32,884 nt of DNA from NCBI GenBank assembly GCA_024277575.1, contig JAJRUX010000096.1, positions 1-32,884 of the forward strand. Reading direction: 5' to 3'. Under the pieces are notes generated by a model. The model worked only from the letters and a program-made list of their open reading frames with translations, made no database searches and was not told the DNA's origin. The position numbers were made by a program, and so were the translations under genes. Position 1 is the first letter of the stretch. The number at the start of each line of letters is the position of its first letter. The DNA comes from Gammaproteobacteria bacterium. Its GTDB lineage: Bacteria > Pseudomonadota > Gammaproteobacteria > Thiohalospirales > Thiohalospiraceae. Shown here piece after piece: positions 18,993-27,672 of this stretch.

Positions 18993-20375
18993 TTAAATCC
19001 TAACCGCCCACGATGCTTCTCGTAACTCCCCCCCCAACTCACTCTGGAGGGCCTGCAGCAACCGCTCTTCCACAATTCGGGCATTTCGCGTCGGTGTGGC
19101 CGGAAGAATGATGGTAAATTCCCGGCCATTATTGCGCCGGTCAAAGGCCAGATCCGTGGTACGCAACACCTGATCAACCGCCTTGCTCAACGCAACCGGC
19201 GCATGAGAGCGCACATCCTTTGGCAGTTCATCGTAGTTCTGAAGCGCTATATCGATCTGCGCAAGAGCAAAGTTATGTCGCCGGGCCAGAGATGTTAAAA
19301 AGGCCGTCTGGCGAGTGTAATAATTGGAAGACAAAAACAGTCCGCTGTCGTTGACGACACTGTTCTCTTTCGCGGTATGAAACCGCCGAGCATTACCATA
19401 GACCGTACCAATCCATTCACACACCACCTCGAAATTCTTGATGGTTGTCCAGCCCAGTTCGATAAAATCCAGCTCTTCGATTTTGAGCATACCGATAACC
19501 TCGCCGGTTTCGGCGTTGGTTAATGGTCCTGCCAGGATGCCCTGCCGGTCCAGTATATGCTCATCATTCTCGTTGGAGATACTCAAGATGCGGCGACGCG
19601 CAACCACCTCCTGAAACAAGGGATGTTCCGCTCCAATAACTCGCAGATACTCATCCTTTCCTGTCCAGCCGGTATGTACCGCCGCTTCCAGCACATCCTG
19701 GCTAAGAATAAATACCGAGGATTTCTGCGGATTCATCACGGCACGGACCATATCCATGATGCTGAACAAAACCTTGCCCGAATCGAGTTGCTCCAGTGAT
19801 TTTACCGCCTGATGCATGGAGATAACGGTACGCATCTGACCTGCAACACGCACCTCCAGATCGGTTTTGATCTCTTGCTGACGCTGATAGGCATCGGCAA
19901 TAACCTTCTCATTTCGACGTGCTTCTTCCAATTGTTTACGCAGCTGTTCACGTTCCCGCAAATGACGCATGCGCAACTCGCCCAAAAACACAGCAGCAAC
20001 AAACCACATCAGCGGACGACGCACTATGTTGAACAGATAATCATAGAGATCCTGATTCAGGGTCTGCTCGGGAATACCCACCGCCAGCAAAACAACCGTC
20101 GCCGCCAGGGCGGCAAGTACGCCTTCCGCTGTGCCGTACTGTACTGTAACCAAAAGTATGATTAGCCAGAACGGATGTGGTGTGACATACCAGAATGAAT
20201 CTGCATCAAAAACGAACTGATCCAGCAAGATAGCCAGCACAAAAAACAGGGCAATCTCCAGCAATGCTGAGCGTCTTACACCCAGAATCCGGACCGGTTT
20301 GTGCTCCAAATCCTTTGCGGCATTTTCCGCCGCATTATCTGCAAATTTCGGGCGCTGCAATATCTCGGTCTTCAT
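18993..20375 (-). CDS. pelD: c-di-GMP receptor PelD
   Basis: 460 residues. Four predicted transmembrane helices lie within ~35-130, then a charged coiled coil (~133-170), a GAF domain (~175-320) and a degenerate GGDEF domain (~335-455). RTTD at 405-408 is placed like the RxxD inhibitory site that binds c-di-GMP in Pseudomonas PelD, and NNGREF at 415-420 replaces GGDEF, so cyclase activity is not expected. Binding of c-di-GMP would switch on Pel synthesis after transcription. The start overlaps the pelC2 stop by four bases. Family length and domain order agree. Confidence 0.95.
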   Translation of the reverse strand: MKTEILQRPKFADNAAENAAKDLEHKPVRILGVRRSALLEIALFFVLAILLDQFVFDADSFWYVTPHPFWLIILLVTVQYGTAEGVLAALAATVVLLAVGIPEQTLNQDLYDYLFNIVRRPLMWFVAAVFLGELRMRHLREREQLRKQLEEARRNEKVIADAYQRQQEIKTDLEVRVAGQMRTVISMHQAVKSLEQLDSGKVLFSIMDMVRAVMNPQKSSVFILSQDVLEAAVHTGWTGKDEYLRVIGAEHPLFQEVVARRRILSISNENDEHILDRQGILAGPLTNAETGEVIGMLKIEELDFIELGWTTIKNFEVVCEWIGTVYGNARRFHTAKENSVVNDSGLFLSSNYYTRQTAFLTSLARRHNFALAQIDIALQNYDELPKDVRSHAPVALSKAVDQVLRTTDLAFDRRNNGREFTIILPATPTRNARIVEERLLQALQSELGGELREASWAVRI

Positions 20376-20950
20376 TGTTTGCCTTCCATCATTTGTTGTG
20401 ACAGCTCTTGCACCAGGCGCATTACCACTCGCTGTGCGGCCTCAGTCATGCTATCCCTTCCCAGATAGGCACTACCCACTTCAGAAGCACTGGCCGCCCA
20501 CAAAACCGCTCCATCAGTACGAATCAGGCGAACACTGATGCCAACAACCGGTTGCTTGCGGAAACCATAGCGATAGCCATATTCCGTTACACTACCGATT
20601 AAAACAGCATCGGCTCCTGCAGCCCGTGCCATCGCTACAGGCTCATCTGTTGAATGATTTCCAACAGGCTGTGCAGCATTTAACAGTGGAGATTCCTGTA
20701 CCGAAAACAGGCCTTCTTTATACAGCTCTGTGGCTACAATCTTGGCAACAGCAACTCCCGCCTTGGGATGAACCGTAAGATTTTGGAAGGGAACAACAAG
20801 CACACTCCCATCGCGCTGAGGCGGCGGAGAGTTGCTGATAAAATTACGCTCCAGATGAGAGCCGGTAGTACACCCTGAAAGCCAGAGCGCCGCCACTGCA
20901 AACAAGACAAATGCGACAGCTTTATAGCGGCTGTTTATGCCTGTATTCAT
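20372..20950 (-). CDS. pelC: PelC-like lipoprotein, second copy
   Basis: 192 residues. The lipoprotein signal ends LSGC with the lipidated Cys27. The mature part is the PelC/CsgG-like fold: VLVVPFQNLTVHPKAG, ATELYKEGLF, GADAVLIGSVTEYGYRYGF, PVVGISVRLIR and AAQRVVMRLVQEL. PelC of Pseudomonas forms a twelve-subunit ring on the periplasmic face of the outer membrane that guides Pel to PelB. The upstream gene is a clear paralogue. Four-base ATGA overlaps join this gene to both the upstream copy and pelD. It is nearer in length to the Pseudomonas PelC (172) than the first copy. Confidence 0.9.
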   Translation of the reverse strand: MNTGINSRYKAVAFVLFAVAALWLSGCTTGSHLERNFISNSPPPQRDGSVLVVPFQNLTVHPKAGVAVAKIVATELYKEGLFSVQESPLLNAAQPVGNHSTDEPVAMARAAGADAVLIGSVTEYGYRYGFRKQPVVGISVRLIRTDGAVLWAASASEVGSAYLGRDSMTEAAQRVVMRLVQELSQQMMEGKQ

Positions 20951-21633
20951 GATGGACTCCCCTCTGCCTCCCCGGCAACTGTACTACGCTGCCTAACCTG
21001 TTTATCACCGGCATTGTCCAGCAGCGAGGTTGAGCAACGCAGTTCATTCGCATCCAGCTGCTGCAGCTCTGTTGCCAGGGTATGTACAACCCGCTGCGCG
21101 GCCTGATTAAGGCTGTCACGATGTATAAAACCACGCCCGGTAACACTTTGACTGGAGGCCCAGACAACCTGTCCATCACAACCACGCACCATTCGCACGC
21201 TCAGGCCAACCACAGGCTCTTCGCGTAAACCATGTTGATAACGATACTCTGTCACGCTACCCAGCAGCACTGCATCCACACCGAGCTTGTGTGCCAACTG
21301 CTGGGCACGGGGTACGCTTCGAGTCTGCTTGTCCCCCTCCTTCTCATTGCGCAGCTGCTGGAGCAGCGCCGATTCCTCGCGAATCAGGAACGCCCCCTGC
21401 TGATACAGCTCAGTATTCATCAACTGAGTCAATATCTGACCCGCATTGGGGTGCTCGCTCAGGTTCTCAAACGGCAGAACCGCCACGTGAGGGGTATCCG
21501 GAGAAACAGTCCGGCTCTGTGCCCCATCTTTCTCTATTCCCTTGTTACTTGCACAAGCAGAAAGAGCGAACACAACAAGCAGAACCACCCCGAACAAACC
21601 TGTCTGTTTACTACCGAACTTTTTTTCCAACAT
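20947..21633 (-). CDS. pelC: PelC-like lipoprotein, first copy
   Basis: 228 residues from the ATG at 21633. The lipobox is LSAC (Cys27). The mature region carries the same blocks as the next gene: VAVLPFENLSEHPNAG, NTELYQQGAFLI, GVDAVLLGSVTEYRYQHGL, PVVGLSVRMVR, AAQRVVHTLATEL. It differs by an insertion rich in charged residues (NEKEGDKQTRSVPRAQ) before the GVDAV block, and by a ~40-residue C-terminal tail (from about DANELRCSTS) that the second copy lacks. The open frame continues upstream to 21813, but only the 21633 start gives a clean lipoprotein signal; AAGGGA lies ten bases before it. An ATG at 21654 is also possible. It follows the barrel gene by 71 bp. Confidence 0.88.
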   Translation of the reverse strand: MLEKKFGSKQTGLFGVVLLVVFALSACASNKGIEKDGAQSRTVSPDTPHVAVLPFENLSEHPNAGQILTQLMNTELYQQGAFLIREESALLQQLRNEKEGDKQTRSVPRAQQLAHKLGVDAVLLGSVTEYRYQHGLREEPVVGLSVRMVRGCDGQVVWASSQSVTGRGFIHRDSLNQAAQRVVHTLATELQQLDANELRCSTSLLDNAGDKQVRQRSTVAGEAEGSPS

Positions 21634-21704
21634 CACGATTTTATCCCTTGTCATAAATGCAACTAATGGGCGCTGATATACTCCACCCGGGAATTTCCGA
21701 AAAA

Positions 21705-23306
21705 TCAGAAACGCCACAACAGATAACAGCCTGCCCGCGTATAACGGGCGTACTCTCCACGATACGGACCTGCACTGTGAACAAACTTCAGACCGGTCTC
21801 CAGACCGAGCCACGGTTCGTAAGCCAGATTAGCTGTCACAAACGGTCCACCAGCCTCATTGCGCGGATCATAGCTGGCGCCAATGCCAGCCTCATAGCGC
21901 AAATAATCACTTAGTCGATCAAACCACATGGCATCCAGCGTATGTACCTGGCGGGACACCACCGGCAGCGGATGATAATCAATTCCCGCATACCGCCGCG
22001 TGTCAACAGAGGTTCGCTCTTCCAGATCCAGGTTGTAACCAACGCTCAGTCGCGGCGCCACTTCCTGCAACAACAGCCGGGCACCGAGCTTGACGCCATA
22101 ACTGCCGGCTACACTATTGTCATCCTTGACTCCGTAATTTCGCGCTGAAGCTGCAATATAAGTTGAGAGAGCTTCATCCACCGGCCGCCGCCAGCCATCC
22201 CGGCCCGGCCGTTCCCAACCCACGGTCAGGCTATCAACGGTACCACCATCCACCACCCCTTCGACATACTGCCATGCCGGCGCCTGATAGCTTGCATCTA
22301 TCCAGACCCGCGCAAGATCCAGACGCTGGGAGTATTCAGCTCGCAAGCCAACAGCACCTTCATTTCCGCCAGACAAGGTCAAACGCGTGTGGGCTGCCCA
22401 ATCAAAGTGCCGTTGCGCATGCAGTTCAAAATACTCTCTTTCACCACTAAATGAGCCCAGCGGACCATCGATACGACGTAACTCGTTGTCCCGTATTGAA
22501 CGTCGCTCATATGTAAAACCCAGTTGGGCTCTCTCCCCGAAAAGCTGATATCCCGACAACCGGGAAATCTGCTGCCAGTCAGCATCATGCAGTTGCTGCC
22601 AATCCATATCCAGACGCAGACGGGGACCGTACTCATACAACAAACCGGCCTTCGCCGCGATTACCGGCGCATCCTCCCGCCCCATATGCAGTGCCTGGTT
22701 ATAGTAGGTAACGGCCCGCTGCCACTGCCCAAGGCGCGCTTCAATACCGGCCATCTCCGGTAACAACTCTCCGCTGTCCGGATACTGCTCATGCAGCTCC
22801 GCCAATTTTCCACGGGCTGCAAACAACCTTCCGCTCTCCGCCAGCCAAAGCGCTCGCAACCGCTCGAGACGAAGTGCAGTTGCCTCTCGTTGCCGCAAGG
22901 ACAATCTGGACTGCTTTTCTGCATCAGCAACCTCCGGACGGGAGATTAATTCTAGAGCAATATGGGTGTCATCCTCCGCCTGAACACGAAAAATGACATC
23001 CCGCCCGGCGTGTATCAACAAACTGTCATAGCCGGTACTGCTCCAGTCAATCCACCCAGCCGCACGGCTAGTCATATCAGCAAGCAATGAGGGGAGGAGA
23101 GGAGAGGAAAACCGTAAAACCACCTCTCTTCCATCCACTTCATGCCGCACACTCACGGGTTCATTCCAGACGAAAACCAGTCGTAACCGCTCTGCACCAG
23201 AATCAACGTGCAGTTCAACACCATTATCGGCATGTACCATTGGGAGCGCAGATAACATTACCAGTAACATCAGCGCCGGTAACATGTTCCTGTGAAGCCG
23301 CATCAT
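21705..23306 (-). CDS. pelB: PelB C-terminal half as separate gene: outer-membrane beta-barrel
   Basis: 533 residues. A signal peptide (1-26, ending MVHA) leads to a ~100-residue beta-rich domain (~28-130, VELHVDSGAERLRLVFVW...VALELISRP-like strands). Next come a charged helix and about two TPR units (~150-235, FAARGKLAELHEQYPDSGEL, WQRAVTYYNQALHM). From ~240 to the end alternate amphipathic strands form a barrel closing in ...YLLWRF, with the terminal Phe typical of outer-membrane proteins. This matches the porin part of Pseudomonas PelB, which there is the C-terminus of one 1193-residue chain. The ATG overlaps the stop of the TPR gene by four bases. The gene should form the outer-membrane exit pore for Pel. 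Confidence 0.85.
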   Translation of the reverse strand: MMRLHRNMLPALMLLVMLSALPMVHADNGVELHVDSGAERLRLVFVWNEPVSVRHEVDGREVVLRFSSPLLPSLLADMTSRAAGWIDWSSTGYDSLLIHAGRDVIFRVQAEDDTHIALELISRPEVADAEKQSRLSLRQREATALRLERLRALWLAESGRLFAARGKLAELHEQYPDSGELLPEMAGIEARLGQWQRAVTYYNQALHMGREDAPVIAAKAGLLYEYGPRLRLDMDWQQLHDADWQQISRLSGYQLFGERAQLGFTYERRSIRDNELRRIDGPLGSFSGEREYFELHAQRHFDWAAHTRLTLSGGNEGAVGLRAEYSQRLDLARVWIDASYQAPAWQYVEGVVDGGTVDSLTVGWERPGRDGWRRPVDEALSTYIAASARNYGVKDDNSVAGSYGVKLGARLLLQEVAPRLSVGYNLDLEERTSVDTRRYAGIDYHPLPVVSRQVHTLDAMWFDRLSDYLRYEAGIGASYDPRNEAGGPFVTANLAYEPWLGLETGLKFVHSAGPYRGEYARYTRAGCYLLWRF

Positions 23307-25444
23307 ATTTTCTGCCCCCCTACTGCCAAAACCTCTCCCGCCTGATCGATATGGCCGGTCTCGATCAGGACAGTGGCAAAATCAGCCCGCAAATCAGGGT
23401 TGTCGGGATAAGCAGCCAGTAACTCTTGAAATGCGAGAATTGCGTTGTCTCGTTCACCGAGTCGATAAAGGCTCTGGGCCCGAACACTCGCCTTGCGCAT
23501 ATCCAGCTCCGGTTCTGCCGCAAGCAACTGAATAACCCGGCGGTAATAGGGTACTGCCAGTTGTGTCTTGTTCCGCCGCGTCAGTAGTTCAGCATAAAAA
23601 TAGTTGCTCTCCACATCACCACTGGTGGTGTTGAGATAACGCCCAAGCATGTCAAATGCATCTTCCCAGCGCCCTTCCTGATAAGCGAGCAAACCGAGCC
23701 TTCGAAGCATGTCGGGATCGCCAGGAGCGATAGCAAGAATGCGTCTGCTGGCCTCCAGTGCCAAATCTGTAAAACCAACCTGATCCGCTCGACGTATATG
23801 GCGACGCAGCTGTTCAACGCTCTGACTGTCTCTTATGGCTTGGCTCAGGACAAGACGCAAGCGAGGGTAATCCTCTTCCCGCTGCAGGATGTCCATCTGA
23901 AATTCAACCGGCTCGCCACTAAAACCGAGTGACACAAGATCACTCTCACCCATTTTCAGCACGCGCTCGGTAGCACCTATATCGAGTAACCGCTCCAACC
24001 ACGCCAGCCGTTGTTTACCCTGTGCGCTGCGAGCCCGCTCTTCCACCCACTGCAATCCAAGCGGTTCAGGCCGGGGACCCCAGATATAAAGCAATTGACT
24101 TACTTCAGGACTTTCGGCCGGTGCTTTTGCAGCCAGTTCCATATAGATCCTCTCTGCCAGAAGCTTGTCCCCCAACTTCAAAGCACGGTATGCCAAAGCC
24201 CGCTTCTCTTTCCGGCTCAGATTCGGCTGTTTTAGCTGCAGTCGCAACAGGGCGAGCAGCTCGTTATGCCGACCTGCTTTCTGCAGGGCTGTTTCATAGC
24301 GATAACTCATCTCCTTCCTTTCTTCATCACCGAGATCGGAACGCATCAGCTGCTGCTGCCAAAATGCAAGCAACTCTTCCTGCCGCTTTGCCTTGCGCAG
24401 CATGGATTCGTAGCGGTAGGTAACCGCCTCCCTCTCCTCTGGACTCAGACCTGGACGCTGAATCTGATCCAGCAGATAGGCAAGCAGCGTCTGCTGGCGG
24501 TTGTTCTCACGCAATGCCGCTTCATAGCGTTCACCCAGCTCCCGGCGCTGCTGTTCATCCAAATCGGAACGCAGCAATTGCTGGCGCAGGAAAGCCAGCC
24601 GTTTCTCCTCACGTCCCAGCTCACGCAGGGTAGTCTCATAGCGATAGCTGATTTCCCGCTTCTCCTTGTCGCTCACATCAGCTCGAGTAAGCTGACGATC
24701 CCAGAAGGCAAACAGTTCTGTATAACGACCCGCTCCAGCCAGTGCCCGCTCATAGTAAGCAGTCCATCTGCCACCGCGATTACCATAACCCTGGAGGTAA
24801 GTAATTGCCCCTTCATACTGCCCCAGATCCAGAGAAAGGCTTACCAGAAACTCCCGTGCCCGCATATCAAACGCAGCTGGGTGCTCACGCGCAAGCTTGC
24901 GCAGTATATCTGTCGCTTCAACAATATCCCCTTCTGCCGCCAGCAAATAGGCAAGATCAAGATAGTCATGCGGCTGTGCTTCATAGTCCTGCACAATACG
25001 CTTCAACACCTCGATCTGCTGGCGATAACGCCCCTCAGCATTGTAAAGTTGCGAAAGATTGCGCAAGGCTTGCTCCGAGGGCTGTACCTCCGTCCGTTTT
25101 TCCAGACTACCGAGATAATCATGAGGACGCTGGGTCTGCTGATAAAATTTACTCAGCCTCAACCGGGCTTCCATATTGCCCGGATTGTATTCAACAAAGG
25201 TTTCCATCAACTCTACCGCTTTGCCCATCTCTCCATAGATGAGGTATAGATCGGAAAGTGGCAGCACCACGTTGGCAGACGCATCTCCTTTCTCCAGCAA
25301 ATTTTCGTACTCTGCACGTGCCGCTGTATATTGCTGGTTTTTATAATGCATCAACGCCAACTCGGAGGGGCGTGGATAAACCAGATAACCGCCAACCAGC
25401 CCCAGCGCCACCACCAGCAAAACGATAAAATGCGCATTCCTCAT
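23303..25444 (-). CDS. pelB: PelB N-terminal half as separate gene: membrane-anchored TPR protein
   Basis: 713 residues. One N-terminal transmembrane helix (FIVLLVVALGLVGGYLVYP, 6-24) is followed almost wholly by helical repeats: canonical TPRs at ~30-240, a distinctive block of 38-residue repeats at 244-~430, and further TPRs to the C-terminus (AEGRYRQQIEVLKRIVQDY, YQEGRWEDAFDMLGRYL, FQELLAAYPDNPDLRADFA). Pseudomonas PelB has the same order (membrane helix, many TPRs, barrel) in a single chain; here it stops after the TPRs. It should span the periplasm and bring PelA and the barrel together. It starts with a one-base overlap with the deacetylase stop and ends in a four-base overlap with the barrel gene. 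There is no sign of a broken frame: the barrel has its own signal peptide. Confidence 0.85.
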   Translation of the reverse strand: MRNAHFIVLLVVALGLVGGYLVYPRPSELALMHYKNQQYTAARAEYENLLEKGDASANVVLPLSDLYLIYGEMGKAVELMETFVEYNPGNMEARLRLSKFYQQTQRPHDYLGSLEKRTEVQPSEQALRNLSQLYNAEGRYRQQIEVLKRIVQDYEAQPHDYLDLAYLLAAEGDIVEATDILRKLAREHPAAFDMRAREFLVSLSLDLGQYEGAITYLQGYGNRGGRWTAYYERALAGAGRYTELFAFWDRQLTRADVSDKEKREISYRYETTLRELGREEKRLAFLRQQLLRSDLDEQQRRELGERYEAALRENNRQQTLLAYLLDQIQRPGLSPEEREAVTYRYESMLRKAKRQEELLAFWQQQLMRSDLGDEERKEMSYRYETALQKAGRHNELLALLRLQLKQPNLSRKEKRALAYRALKLGDKLLAERIYMELAAKAPAESPEVSQLLYIWGPRPEPLGLQWVEERARSAQGKQRLAWLERLLDIGATERVLKMGESDLVSLGFSGEPVEFQMDILQREEDYPRLRLVLSQAIRDSQSVEQLRRHIRRADQVGFTDLALEASRRILAIAPGDPDMLRRLGLLAYQEGRWEDAFDMLGRYLNTTSGDVESNYFYAELLTRRNKTQLAVPYYRRVIQLLAAEPELDMRKASVRAQSLYRLGERDNAILAFQELLAAYPDNPDLRADFATVLIETGHIDQAGEVLAVGGQKI
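24155..24715 (-). repeat. 38-residue tandem repeats within the PelB TPR gene
   Basis: Four consecutive units of exactly 38 codons (residues 244-281, 282-319, 320-357, 358-395) and a partial fifth (396-~430). Consensus features are LLAFW.QQL at the start, RSDL then a run of acidic and basic residues, and SYRYE.AL..AGR at the end. The unit is longer than the 34-residue TPR. The units also resemble each other more than do the flanking TPRs, which suggests internal duplication. Confidence 0.85.
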
Positions 25445-27672
25445 CAGACCGTCTCCTGCCGGTAATCAATATGAATCTGTACCGTTTGATTAGGTACCTT
25501 GGAATCGATAGCAAAATGCAGCTGTTTTTCCTCGGAAACTGCAACTGTTTGGCGCCTGATTTCACCACTTTTATTGGTTACACTAATCACATAATCACCT
25601 GCCTGCGGCACCCGCCAGATCATTTTTCCCTTACCAAATCCCATTGTTTCAAAACTGAACGAACTTGGCCTGCGCTGCACTCCCCATACCCGCCAGTTTG
25701 AGCCGATCAGATAGGGAAAAGATGAGTCTGGCTCCCTGTCGCTGTCACCATAATCACGTAGAGCAACAACGGCATCAGACACTGTTTGATCAAGAGCCAC
25801 GTAAAGAGAACCCTGATAGTGATACTGACCCACCACACCATGCGAATCTCCAAAATCAACAGCGGAAAAAAGCGCGTGGTCAAAGCGCAATGTCTGCAGC
25901 GCCTGTCGATTATTGATACGCCACTGCCGTTCACCCGTCTGCTCTATCTGAGTGGTAAAAAAACCCTCAGCAATCGCTGCATAATGGCTGGTGGTAACCG
26001 GAATAATCGGCTGGCTACGCGCATAGTCCAGGTTCGCCCGTACTGCATTGAGACTGGAGAGTTTCTGCCCAGAGTACATGTGATAATAGACTCCCATTGG
26101 TTTGATCCGCACCGGAGTCTCCGTGTTATTGAGCGTTCGAGTCAGGTGCCTATAGCCAAAAAACTGCTCTGACCACTGGTCAGTGTATGTGTTTTCATTA
26201 CTATTGGAAGCATATATCTGTAACTGCCCCCCTGACATCTGGCCCAGAGGAGATACCCAGCCATACGATGGATACTTGCGATCCAGACGGGTATCTCCCC
26301 CATTGATATTACGAACGCCCAACTTCCGCGTAAGCTCTATTGCAGCAGGAAAAGGATTGGTATCACCAGACCACTGGTAAACCTGTACCTTTTTACCTTG
26401 TGGTAACAGGGAATTGACAAACCTGATTGCCCCTTCTATCTCCAGCTCCAAATCAAAGGGTTTAACCGCATAGGCGCGTGGTGTGACATAACCGGTTTTT
26501 TTGTAGTAGACGCTATCTGTCTTGCCGACCTTCCGCAAGGCACCCTTCCCTTGCCACGGTCTGCTATAGAATCTCAAGAAAGGCCGCTCCTTGTCAGGAT
26601 CACCGTCTGCAAAAAAGCCCCAGTCAAAAGGATGACTGTAGGTATGGCTGCCAGCCTCCACTTGCGGCAATGCCAAAATTTCTCGAGCAACCCGCAGACT
26701 TTTCCGGCTCCCATGCCATGCCGGATCAATATCACCGGCTATGGGAGCAACAGTGACCGGCAGCTCCGGATAAGCCTCGATGATCTCGTGCTCGACAATC
26801 TCCGAAGCGAGAATCCCTCTGTTCCTATAAGGATAAATCTCGGTAAGATTATTCCAGCCATCACCATCAATATGACTGAAGAAAATGCGCTTTCCGGCAA
26901 GCGTAGTGGTATCCGGTTTGGGCAGCTCATCTGTAGTCAGCGCCCGGCGGAAAAATTCAAACGGGTTGATATACCACTGAACGGTATCAGTGGATTCGTT
27001 ATGGAAATAGGCATATCCCGATGCAATCCATCCGCCTTTGCGGGTAATTACCACCAGGTCACTATCAGTGGCAGGATCGCCGGATTGACGCACTTTCAGA
27101 CCTGAGTAACCCTGTCCCTCGATTACACTCAACCGTTCGTAACCAGGCAACACGCCACCGACCCGGCGCTCGAAATCCACAAGTTCAGGATCCCTGAATA
27201 CGATTTTTGACTTGTAGGTAAGAGGTATCCAGTCATCCCCACTACGCAATCCCAGCTTCACCCAGAACTGATCAATCAGCTCCTCACGCGACAGCTGCTC
27301 CGAATCATCCTCACTGCCGAAACCACCGACCATGATCAACCGCTTGCCGCTATCCAGGATCTCTCCGGCCCACGCAATGAAATCGCCGGGATCCTCCATC
27401 TGCACGGCCTCCCAGACCAGAACACCTCTTACCTCCGGAATTGAAGCCGGTAGAGGCAATGGTTCATTGATATCGTGATAACGAACGACAAGCCCCAGAT
27501 GGTTAAGCGGCATCTCTGCCAACCGATGGATGGCAGAAAAGCGCGGCTCGGCAACACTCCTTCCGTCATACAGGGCCAAGATGGTGCGCGGAATAACCCG
27601 GGCACAAAGCGGCTGAACCTGAACAGCCAACAGCAAAAGCAGCCAGCAGGTAAAGAGGAGGCGTTTATTCAT
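25444..27672 (-). CDS. pelA: PelA deacetylase half as separate gene
   Basis: 742-residue secreted protein; signal peptide ~1-24 (LLLLLAVQVQPLCA). Residues ~28-250 form the alpha/beta domain that lies between hydrolase and deacetylase in Pseudomonas PelA. Residues ~260-520 are the CE18-type polysaccharide deacetylase: FSHIDGDGWNN with Asp269/Asp271, and SHTYSHPFDW with metal ligands His343/His347, which correspond to D528/D530 and H600/H604 of Pseudomonas PelA. The C-terminal ~200 residues are beta-rich, like the jelly-roll end of PelA. It would remove acetyl groups from GalNAc in the periplasm. The N-terminal hydrolase of the usual PelA is absent and is encoded by the gene just upstream, with a four-base overlap. 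All expected catalytic residues are present. Confidence 0.92.
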   Translation of the reverse strand: MNKRLLFTCWLLLLLAVQVQPLCARVIPRTILALYDGRSVAEPRFSAIHRLAEMPLNHLGLVVRYHDINEPLPLPASIPEVRGVLVWEAVQMEDPGDFIAWAGEILDSGKRLIMVGGFGSEDDSEQLSREELIDQFWVKLGLRSGDDWIPLTYKSKIVFRDPELVDFERRVGGVLPGYERLSVIEGQGYSGLKVRQSGDPATDSDLVVITRKGGWIASGYAYFHNESTDTVQWYINPFEFFRRALTTDELPKPDTTTLAGKRIFFSHIDGDGWNNLTEIYPYRNRGILASEIVEHEIIEAYPELPVTVAPIAGDIDPAWHGSRKSLRVAREILALPQVEAGSHTYSHPFDWGFFADGDPDKERPFLRFYSRPWQGKGALRKVGKTDSVYYKKTGYVTPRAYAVKPFDLELEIEGAIRFVNSLLPQGKKVQVYQWSGDTNPFPAAIELTRKLGVRNINGGDTRLDRKYPSYGWVSPLGQMSGGQLQIYASNSNENTYTDQWSEQFFGYRHLTRTLNNTETPVRIKPMGVYYHMYSGQKLSSLNAVRANLDYARSQPIIPVTTSHYAAIAEGFFTTQIEQTGERQWRINNRQALQTLRFDHALFSAVDFGDSHGVVGQYHYQGSLYVALDQTVSDAVVALRDYGDSDREPDSSFPYLIGSNWRVWGVQRRPSSFSFETMGFGKGKMIWRVPQAGDYVISVTNKSGEIRRQTVAVSEEKQLHFAIDSKVPNQTVQIHIDYRQETV

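Noticed and set aside
23303-23306. Frameshift splitting a normal pelB
   Set aside because: The downstream gene has its own signal peptide and an extra N-terminal domain, and the junction is a regular ATGA overlap, so it is a designed gene boundary.
24155-24715. CRISPR or DNA-level tandem array
   Set aside because: The periodicity is a 114-bp coding repeat that is clear only in the protein; there are no identical spaced repeats. No CRISPR array was seen anywhere in the window.
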